The notes beneath the pieces were generated by a model. That model ran no database searches. It was not told the origin of the DNA and was given only the letters and a program-made list of their open reading frames with translations. Made by a program: the position numbers and the translations under genes. 32,434 nucleotides of DNA from Dysgonomonas gadei ATCC BAA-286 (lineage in GTDB: Bacteria; Bacteroidota; Bacteroidia; Bacteroidales; Dysgonomonadaceae): the NCBI RefSeq assembly GCF_000213555.1, contig NZ_GL891980.1, forward strand, positions 683,797-716,230, given 5' to 3'. Positions 1 through 5,740 of this stretch are shown here, in pieces (position 1 is the first letter of the stretch; every line of letters starts with the position of its first letter).

Positions 1-164
1 GGGTTCTTCGGGTCATAGACCAGAAACTCGGTGAAGAGCACATTGATGAAATCAGCGCCGCCCATGGCGCCTCCGGGATGGCCCGATTTGGCTTTCTCGA
101 CCATGGAGGCCGATAAGATGCGGATATTGTCCGCTGCTTTGTTTAATAATTTTGTTGTGGTCAT
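1..164 (-). CDS. tkt: Transketolase, N-terminal fragment (gene runs off the window start)
   Basis: The 54 codons present encode the transketolase N-terminus. It begins MTTTKLLNKAADNIRILSAS and continues with the thiamine-diphosphate-domain motif KSGHPGGAMGGADF at about residues 26-39. Transketolase is a cytoplasmic enzyme that moves two-carbon units between sugar phosphates in the non-oxidative pentose phosphate pathway. The start is the ATG at 162-164. The gene reads in the same direction as the arabinan PUL that ends at 918 but is separated from it by a terminator and about 750 bp. A consensus -7 box at 214-221 suggests its own promoter. Placement beside an arabinose-releasing PUL makes metabolic sense, because arabinose enters metabolism as xylulose 5-phosphate. 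Only the N-terminus is visible, so intactness cannot be judged. Confidence 0.95.
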   Translation of the reverse strand, partial: MTTTKLLNKAADNIRILSASMVEKAKSGHPGGAMGGADFINVLFTEFLVYDPKN

Positions 165-203
165 TGGGTATATTGTTTATGATTATTATAATTAATTCAA
201 ATA

Positions 204-270
204 GAAAAAGTAACAAAAGTAACACATGTTTCAGCTTTTAGCCGTTAGCGTTGGCTATCGCATAAGTGAC
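204..270. repeat. Diverged direct repeat, copy A
   Basis: This copy aligns with 541-608. Both run AAAAAG(G)TAAYAAARGTAACACAT, then TTT-AGCT-TTAGC, then a run of TAGC/GTTAGC words ending in ATCGCATAAG or GATAACTTATG. The tkt promoter lies inside this copy. A related sequence in opposite orientation lies downstream of the PUL regulator at about 28341-28450. Confidence 0.5.
214..221 (-). promoter_or_regulatory. Predicted -7 promoter box of tkt
   Basis: On the minus strand this reads TACTTTTG, a perfect match to the Bacteroidetes -7 consensus TAnnTTTG. It lies about 50 nt upstream of the tkt ATG, giving a predicted leader of roughly 40 nt. No convincing -33 TTTG is seen at the usual spacing. A second, weaker copy (TACTTTTT) overlaps 205-212. 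Confidence 0.45.
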
Positions 271-334
271 TTTACAGTAAACAGTATTATCACACAAAGA
301 CACAAATTCCAGCTCATCGTCATATTCACATTCA

Positions 335-352
335 TTAACCATATATAGTTAA
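335..352. repeat. 18-bp palindrome TTAACCATATATAGTTAA, copy 1
   Basis: The sequence is an inverted repeat with TTAAC/GTTAA arms. It differs by a single base from the copy at 408-425, 73 bp away. Such a pair upstream of a gene can be a protein-binding site, but no regulator is indicated. Confidence 0.5.
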
Positions 353-407
353 AACCTGACACATCTGACAGTTTTTCATCGTTTTTATCTTGCCGATTTT
401 ACGTTCG

Positions 408-425
408 TTAACCATAAATAGTTAA
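408..425. repeat. 18-bp palindrome TTAACCATAAATAGTTAA, copy 2
   Basis: This is the second copy of the palindrome at 335-352, with one internal substitution. Both copies lie 170-260 bp upstream of the tkt start. Confidence 0.5.
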
Positions 426-540
426 AAAGTAACAACCAACGGTCACAGGAGCGAAGCGTATGTAAAGGTAACAGGTTTTTCATTCAACAGTTATCAGTTA
501 ACAACTCGTATCTTGTATCTCGTCTACTTGTAACTTTTTT

Positions 541-608
541 CAAAAAGGTAATAAAGGTAACACATTTTTAGCTATTAGCTGATAGCTGTTAGCCGATAAC
601 TTATGTAC
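541..608. repeat. Diverged direct repeat, copy B
   Basis: This is the second copy of the repeat seen at 204-270. It includes the self-complementary stretch AGCTATTAGCTGATAGCT. On the minus strand it carries two near-consensus -7 boxes, TACCTTTA and TACCTTTT, so it could be a decayed duplicate of the tkt promoter. Confidence 0.45.
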
Positions 609-843
609 AAAACTTGACAAACTTAACTTTTCACACAATTTTTATTGTCACTTTTTCTTCTAAAAACTCCGTGCTACTTTACTCCGTGTTTAAAAATAAA
701 AGGTAACACTTCTTCTGCATTTTTTCAGTTGTTACTTTTCCTATTCACTGAATTTTCAAAGAACTACCTGCTAAAAATTATCAGTCATTCTATATAGATA
801 AATTTGCCGAAAGAATATTCAATCCCAAATTTAGTATAAATAA

Positions 844-896
844 AAAGAATCCAAATACTATCTTCCATCAAAGCAGAGAATATATTTGGATTCTTT
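844..896 (-). terminator. Intrinsic terminator at the end of the PUL
   Basis: A perfect 14-bp inverted repeat has arms at 844-857 and 883-896 (AAAGAATCCAAATA and its complement). On the minus strand the stem is followed by a T-rich run. It begins about 20 nt after the stop codon of the terminal GH51 gene and would end the PUL transcript before tkt. Confidence 0.75.
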
Positions 897-917
897 CAAA
901 ATAATCTGATTGTTGAT

Positions 918-2891
918 TTACAGTTTTATCTTATATACACCGAATGACTGACTCTGAGTCTGTATATTCAGTATATTTCCTTCCATTACTGCTGTTGTTT
1001 TTTCAGGAATAATATTCGTTGGAGTATCGAGTGTATTTATCACTTTCAAATTATTATTCTTTATGACTATACAATCACCGACTGTGAATGTCGCATTCTT
1101 TTTAGTTCCGGTCAATGTTACTTTTACATTCTTTGCTTCGGTACCTGTATTTGCTACTTTCACAATGTAACAGTTCTGGCCTTTATCATAAACAGCAGAA
1201 GCGTAAAGACTCTCCTGCCCTGTCACAGCCTTTTTATCAGGCCACAATAAAGTCATCGTATTTGTTCCTTTATTTTGCGCATAAAGTTGCTGCACATAAT
1301 AGTTCGGAGTTTTCATCATCCGCAGATTATCGAACCAGATCATATCCGGACACCATTGCCATGCATCCACATGTGCAAAAAGAGGCGCATAAGTACACAT
1401 ATGTACAATATCGGCATTACGTTCCAATCCTGTCATAAATGCAGCTTCGGACAGAGCAGAAAGGAAGTTGTTCTGCTTCCCTGTAGAATGGTCGTGCGAA
1501 GCGTATTCTCCGGCAAATACAGCCGGACCTTTACGGTCATAATTATCGTAACGGGCAGCATTCTTATAGAACCAATCCGGCTCTTTATAGTAATGTTCAT
1601 CCACCAAATCCACCTTCAGACGTTTCATTTCGGGCCACAGATAGTCGAATTGCTTTCCGTCAGCCGAAGGGCCAGAGCTGCCTACTATCTTCATATCAGG
1701 ATATTTCGCACGAATTTCTTTCACGAATGGAGCCAGATGTTCAGGATATTCTTCCCCCCATTGCTCATTACCGATACCTATAAATTTGAGGTTGAAAGGT
1801 TCCGGATGTCCCATATCGGCTCGCACTTTTCCCCAGGTGGAAGTTACAGGACCGTTTGCAAACTCGATCAAGTCCAAAGCATCCTGAATGTATGGCGCTA
1901 AATCGCTTACAGGCACATGCGCATGTTGGTCTTCATTCTGAAACTGACATGCCAGCCCGCAGCTTAATACTGGAAGCGGTTCTGCACCCATATCTTCCGA
2001 CAACAGGAAATACTCATAGAAGCCTAATCCATAACTCTGATAATAATCAGGGAAGAAACGGTGTGGGAAGGTATAATGCCAGCGGTTTTCATTCACCGGA
2101 CGGTTTTCAACCGGACCGATAGTCTTTTTCCAGTCGTAGCGGGTATCGAGGTCTGTTCCCTCAACGATACATCCACCCGGAAAGCGGAATATACCCGGAG
2201 TAATGTCCGTCAGCGCCTGAGCCAGATCTTTTCTCAAACCGTTTTCACGACCTTTATATGTATCGGTAGGAAATAATGAGACATGGTCCACGGCAATCGC
2301 TCCCTTAGATGCAAGGAATATGCGTAAGCGTCCCTTCTCTTCTGCTTCCTTAGCAGTTAGTATCACCTGATGTTTTTGCCAGTCCGATGAGTTTATAACC
2401 AATTCCTGACTGCCTATTATTTCATCTTTGGGATTGATAAATTCGACACGTATCTTCTGATCTTCTGTTGTATTCACTTTCTTTGCCCAAACAGAAAAAC
2501 GATAAGTCGCATCTTTCTTAAAGCCCATTCCACGGAAACCTTCGTTCTCTATCCCTGTATGCTTGTGTTCATGCCCGGGATTGGACAGAACCATATAATT
2601 CGGATTTTTATCAAAAGGAGGATTATCTTTCCTTACTTCTACTTTTCCGAAAGTATACCAGCCCATAAGCTCCTGCGGAAAATCAAAAGACCTGTTCTTC
2701 ACCAACTCCGCATACAATCCGCCATCGGCTCCGAAATTTATATCTTCGAAGAAAAGTCCGTACATGGTAGACTGAATAGGCGATCCCACTTTCTTCGTAT
2801 CTAATGTAAATTCATAGGTCTGCTGTGCAACAGCCGACTGACCAAAAGCCAGTAATGAGGCCAGGCCTAAAACTTTATACATTTTTTTCAT
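918..2891 (-). CDS. GH51 alpha-L-arabinofuranosidase with an inserted carbohydrate-binding-like region
   Basis: This enzyme would release terminal alpha-L-arabinofuranose from arabinan or arabinose-decorated oligosaccharides. A signal peptide (about residues 1-22, cleaved near VAQ-Q) places it in the periplasm or beyond. The catalytic acid/base is predicted to be Glu376 in GIGNEQWG and the nucleophile Glu462 in VFAGEYASHD; both match clan GH-A GH51 motifs. About residues 80-208 form a beta-rich insertion resembling a CBM4_9-type module. At 657 residues it is longer than the compact GH51 at 21242-22786 and represents the other GH51 architecture. It is the last PUL gene, 128 bp downstream of GH97, with a terminator just after it. 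The family assignment is firm; the exact linkage preference is not visible. Confidence 0.93.
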   Translation of the reverse strand: MKKMYKVLGLASLLAFGQSAVAQQTYEFTLDTKKVGSPIQSTMYGLFFEDINFGADGGLYAELVKNRSFDFPQELMGWYTFGKVEVRKDNPPFDKNPNYMVLSNPGHEHKHTGIENEGFRGMGFKKDATYRFSVWAKKVNTTEDQKIRVEFINPKDEIIGSQELVINSSDWQKHQVILTAKEAEEKGRLRIFLASKGAIAVDHVSLFPTDTYKGRENGLRKDLAQALTDITPGIFRFPGGCIVEGTDLDTRYDWKKTIGPVENRPVNENRWHYTFPHRFFPDYYQSYGLGFYEYFLLSEDMGAEPLPVLSCGLACQFQNEDQHAHVPVSDLAPYIQDALDLIEFANGPVTSTWGKVRADMGHPEPFNLKFIGIGNEQWGEEYPEHLAPFVKEIRAKYPDMKIVGSSGPSADGKQFDYLWPEMKRLKVDLVDEHYYKEPDWFYKNAARYDNYDRKGPAVFAGEYASHDHSTGKQNNFLSALSEAAFMTGLERNADIVHMCTYAPLFAHVDAWQWCPDMIWFDNLRMMKTPNYYVQQLYAQNKGTNTMTLLWPDKKAVTGQESLYASAVYDKGQNCYIVKVANTGTEAKNVKVTLTGTKKNATFTVGDCIVIKNNNLKVINTLDTPTNIIPEKTTAVMEGNILNIQTQSQSFGVYKIKL

Positions 2892-2903
2892 ACTTCAACA
2901 ATT

Positions 2904-3018
2904 AAGCCCCTCCTAGCCTCCCCAAAGGGGAGGAACCAGAGAGAGTATATATCTATTAAATTATTAATTCATTTATTTTTTCATATCCTAAAGTCCCCCT
3001 CCGGGGGAATAGGGGGCT
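2904..3018. repeat. Inverted pair of C/G-run palindromic repeats (REPIN-like)
   Basis: Two GC-rich hairpin elements flank an AT-rich spacer of about 50 bp. The first (about 2904-2935) contains CCTCCCCAAAGGGGAGG. The second (about 2987-3018) contains AGTCCCCCTCCGGGGGA and ends in TAGGGGGCT. Read on the minus strand the second element starts TAGCCCCCTA, so the two are similar elements in opposite orientations. They fill almost the whole GH97-GH51 gap. Sequences of this type are common dispersed intergenic repeats in Bacteroidetes. The hairpins may also reduce transcription into the terminal GH51. Confidence 0.6.
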
Positions 3019-3019
3019 A

Positions 3020-4954
3020 CTAAAATACTATTACAAATCCGCCATTCGGTTGAATTTCGACACTTAGTTTTCCATTATTCAATGAGACCTGTTTTTGGCT
3101 GAATATACGGTTAGTGTCACCGTCAGTAATCATTGTACCTTGTTTTGAGATATTCAGTTTCGACAAATCCAGTACCAATGTTTTCACTGCTGTTTCGGCA
3201 TTAATTCCGGCTATATACCATTTATCACCTGACTTGCGCGCAAACACGGCATATTTGGCAGGGAAGCCATCTATTAACTTCACATCATCCCAGCTTCTTG
3301 GAACATTCTTCATATACTCCTGTACATAGTCGGGTTGTTTTTCCATACTTTCAGGAATTTCCACATAATGCTGAATTCCGGATTGGAAAAGAACGGTCAA
3401 TGCAATTTCGAATCCGTTGGATGTACGACGCTGAATATTCGGTATTTCTCCGAAACATACAGGTGTAAAGTCCATAGGGCCGACTACATTACGGGCAAAA
3501 ACAGCCGTAGCACAATGTTGCGGGGCTAGATCGGCAGTTTCCTGAGAGAAAGTTATAAACTCGAAGCCTTTAATAGATTCCAGTGTCATCAGGTTAGGAA
3601 ATGTACGGCTCCACCCACGGGGTACAGTAGTACCGTGGAAGTTGAGCATCAACTTATAATCGGCAGCATCCTGCATCATATCATAATAATACTGAATGGC
3701 CGAAGGCCCGTCACCCGGCCAGAAATCGACTTTAAGACCGGCAATACCCATTTTACTCACCTTTTCGAATTCGGCTCTGCGGGCATCTCTTGTCAACAAT
3801 GCATTCTTCGGGGTTTGATACGTTGTATTCCAATCTCCCGCGGAATTATACCACAGAAGAAGTTTGACATTCTTAGTCTTAGCATAATCTATAAGCTCCT
3901 GTATTTTTTCATAACCAATCACAGTATCCCAAAGTCCATCTACCAGAACATATTCCCACGTCATTTTAGCGGCATAGTCGATATATTGTTTCTGGCGGTC
4001 GTAATTAACGGACGGGTCTTTTTCCACACCCCAGCTCCATGCTACGATTCCGGGTTTTACAAAACCTGCGTCTTTCACCCGGCTTGGTTCGGAAACATCT
4101 GTTACCATCGAGCTTTCTACTATATCGTTTAATCCTCCCAGCATAATCACACGCCATGGAGAACGTAACGGCAATTTCGATATCGGAGTAACAGGATCGG
4201 TAGGTTTTACAGTTTCTCCCTGTTGAGGAAATTCGATAAAATATTCACCATCAGGACTATGCTGAGCCAGACGTGTGCCGCAATAAGGCGGTTCTAACCC
4301 CGCTTCTGTAAGTAACACCCATGTTTCTCCGTTATTGAATAAAGCCGGAAAACTCCAACCTGCTTTTTTAGGAGCTTCTGTTCCTACAGGAATGTCTGTA
4401 ATATAATTATCTTCATAGCTCGGACATGTTTGCGCCCAGCAGTTTTTCACATCATCGTGCGGATGCAGCCAGGCTTTAGAAGTAGTCGCAAAGCGGAATG
4501 ATGTATTTTCTTTCTCTATGGTCTTTTCGTCTGTAGAAGTTTCATCAAAGGCATAGCGGAAAGCAACACCGTTGTCTCCGATATGGAAAGTAATTGTCAT
4601 TTCTTTTCCTTCCGGATTTTTCACTTTTACATCCCATTCATTTGCCTTGAAACTATTGTTCAGCCTTTTTTCGGCAGGAGTAACATAAGTCTCCTGAACA
4701 CTACGTTTAGCCCCGATACTTACAATTTCAAGTGAAGAAAAATCTGCATCGCTCCTTACCAATCCTAGGACTGACGGTTCGATTGCAGTTACACCATCTT
4801 TCTTTATGGTATATTTCAATACTTTTGCAGAATCCTGATTCAATTCCACTGTTATTTTTCCATCAGGACTGGTTAAAGCATCTTGTTTTGGGGAACATGA
4901 TGCCAATAATCCGATAATAAAGAGAGATAAAAATCCTCCCAATAATTTTTTCAT
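3020..4954 (-). CDS. GH97 glycoside hydrolase, retaining type (alpha-galactosidase / beta-L-arabinopyranosidase candidate)
   Basis: This is a full-length GH97 enzyme of 644 residues. A lipoprotein signal ends in the lipobox LASC at Cys20. An N-terminal beta-sandwich (about 25-290), a (beta/alpha)8 barrel (about 295-570) and a C-terminal beta domain follow. The barrel carries GLKVDFWPGD with Asp410, and Glu459 lies in LMTLESIKG. An Asp at this position marks the retaining GH97 branch; the inverting SusB-like alpha-glucosidases lack it. Characterised retaining members are alpha-galactosidases, and one described bifunctional enzyme also cleaves beta-L-arabinopyranosides. In an arabinan PUL, removal of terminal galactose or arabinopyranose is the most sensible role, but this is inference. 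The gene starts 10 nt after the acetyltransferase stop, so the two are very likely cotranscribed. Confidence 0.9.
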   Translation of the reverse strand: MKKLLGGFLSLFIIGLLASCSPKQDALTSPDGKITVELNQDSAKVLKYTIKKDGVTAIEPSVLGLVRSDADFSSLEIVSIGAKRSVQETYVTPAEKRLNNSFKANEWDVKVKNPEGKEMTITFHIGDNGVAFRYAFDETSTDEKTIEKENTSFRFATTSKAWLHPHDDVKNCWAQTCPSYEDNYITDIPVGTEAPKKAGWSFPALFNNGETWVLLTEAGLEPPYCGTRLAQHSPDGEYFIEFPQQGETVKPTDPVTPISKLPLRSPWRVIMLGGLNDIVESSMVTDVSEPSRVKDAGFVKPGIVAWSWGVEKDPSVNYDRQKQYIDYAAKMTWEYVLVDGLWDTVIGYEKIQELIDYAKTKNVKLLLWYNSAGDWNTTYQTPKNALLTRDARRAEFEKVSKMGIAGLKVDFWPGDGPSAIQYYYDMMQDAADYKLMLNFHGTTVPRGWSRTFPNLMTLESIKGFEFITFSQETADLAPQHCATAVFARNVVGPMDFTPVCFGEIPNIQRRTSNGFEIALTVLFQSGIQHYVEIPESMEKQPDYVQEYMKNVPRSWDDVKLIDGFPAKYAVFARKSGDKWYIAGINAETAVKTLVLDLSKLNISKQGTMITDGDTNRIFSQKQVSLNNGKLSVEIQPNGGFVIVF

Positions 4955-4964
4955 GGTAATTAAT

Positions 4965-5525
4965 TTATTTTGATTGATTTAGCTTTTTCACTACTCTTGC
5001 AGGGTTGCCAACAGCAAGGCTGTCAGCCGGAATATCTTTTGTCACTACAGCCCCTGCCCCGATAACAGAACGGTCACCGATAGTCACACCGGGACAAATG
5101 GTAGAATGACCTCCTATCCAGCAATCTTTTCCTATAACCACAGGTTTGCATGCTTCCCATTGCTTGCGGTCTTCAACATCGAGCGGATGGCCTGCTGTAT
5201 ATATGTGTACTCCCGGTGCGATCAACGTATTGGCTCCTATCTTTACTGTTCCGCCATCGAGAATAACCGCCCCTGTATTGATGAAAACATTTTCTTCAGC
5301 ATATATAAATTCGCCGTAGTCGCAAAAGAAAGGAGGCTCAAGGTGGAGATCCCTTGCCGAATTAGGACATAATTCGTTTATTACATCCTGAAATTTATCG
5401 GTATAATATTCCGTCACGTTCAATTTGTGAAGTATTGGCTTTATCTTTGCCCGATGCCCTATCATTTCTTCTCCATGAGCCCAATAACGCTCTCCGGCAG
5501 CCATTTTCTCCTTCTCTGTTTTCAT
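4965..5525 (-). CDS. Sugar O-acetyltransferase (maltose/galactoside acetyltransferase family, left-handed beta-helix)
   Basis: The 186-residue protein has the N-terminal maltose-acetyltransferase segment (about 1-55, starting MKTEKEKMAAGERYW) and a left-handed beta-helix of hexapeptide repeats (about 70-175). The catalytic His is predicted at 113 in YTAGHPLD, and the C-terminal signature is AVGNPARVVKKL. Family members transfer acetyl from acetyl-CoA to a sugar hydroxyl in the cytoplasm, and no signal peptide is present here. The gene sits inside a degradative PUL, directly before GH97 (10-nt gap), behind its own intergenic region with two palindromes. Its substrate is not predictable. It may detoxify or tag imported oligosaccharides or galactosides, as proposed for LacA. 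The family call is secure; the role is open. Confidence 0.9.
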   Translation of the reverse strand: MKTEKEKMAAGERYWAHGEEMIGHRAKIKPILHKLNVTEYYTDKFQDVINELCPNSARDLHLEPPFFCDYGEFIYAEENVFINTGAVILDGGTVKIGANTLIAPGVHIYTAGHPLDVEDRKQWEACKPVVIGKDCWIGGHSTICPGVTIGDRSVIGAGAVVTKDIPADSLAVGNPARVVKKLNQSK

Positions 5526-5568
5526 TTTTATACCAGTGATTTATTTAGATCTCCTAGAAACACTATAT

Positions 5569-5587
5569 AAGTGTACCAAATACACTT
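5569..5587. promoter_or_regulatory. Candidate operator palindrome AAGTGTA-N5-TACACTT
   Basis: The 7-bp arms are perfectly complementary with a 5-nt spacer (CCAAA). The site lies 44 nt upstream of the acetyltransferase start. A closely related palindrome sits next to it at 5598-5625 and a one-mismatch copy lies in the PUL's divergent promoter region at 24006-24024. This recurrence argues for a protein-binding site. Confidence 0.5.
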
Positions 5588-5597
5588 GCAAGGTAGA

Positions 5598-5625
5598 AAA
5601 TAAGTGTTATTGAATACACTTATTT
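5598..5625. promoter_or_regulatory. Second candidate operator, 10-bp-arm palindrome with AAGTGT half-sites
   Basis: The arms are AAATAAGTGT (5598-5607) and its complement (5616-5625) around an 8-nt loop. The half-sites match the neighbouring palindrome at 5569-5587 but the spacer is longer by one. Between the two palindromes, the minus strand reads TACCTTGC (5588-5595), a one-mismatch -7 box. A regulator bound here would therefore overlap the promoter of the acetyltransferase-GH97 unit. Confidence 0.45.
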
Positions 5626-5686
5626 AGATATGTTATAAAACATATTATTTCTTACAAATCTGGCTATCAGCTATGCTTAAAAGCCA

Positions 5687-5724
5687 AAAACTGCTCTACT
5701 GCCAATTAGCAGCAAAACAGTTTT
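5687..5724 (-). terminator. Stem-loop after the GH43 gene
   Basis: Nested arms AAAACTG/CAGTTTT (5687-5693 and 5718-5724) and CTGC/GCAG (5699-5702 and 5709-5712) form an interrupted hairpin just downstream of the GH43 stop codon. On the minus strand the outer arm ends in TTTTTGG. It is a plausible weak terminator separating the GH43 from the acetyltransferase unit. Confidence 0.45.
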
Positions 5725-5740
5725 TGCATAAGATTGAGAA

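Larger units (their letters stand above)
165..843. other. Repeat-rich intergenic region between tkt and the PUL
   Basis: No coding sequence is apparent. The region is AT-rich and holds several degenerate copies of a GTTACCTTT/GTTACTTTT motif reading on the minus strand (near 210, 425, 465, 550 and 700). Each resembles a -7 box. A diverged direct repeat of about 65 bp occurs at 204-270 and 541-608, and two near-identical 18-bp palindromes lie at 335-352 and 408-425. It looks like an accumulation of duplicated promoter-bearing sequence upstream of tkt. Confidence 0.6.

Noticed and set aside
1115..2804. Several plus-strand open frames opposite the GH51 gene, and similar antisense frames opposite the other PUL genes and glyA
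   Set aside because: They show no recognisable domains and are rich in Cys, His and Arg, as expected for shadow frames. They lie entirely within strongly supported genes.
2904..3018. CRISPR-like short repeats
   Set aside because: There are only two units, they are in opposite orientation, and there is no regular spacer array. I found no cas genes or repeat-spacer pattern anywhere in the window.
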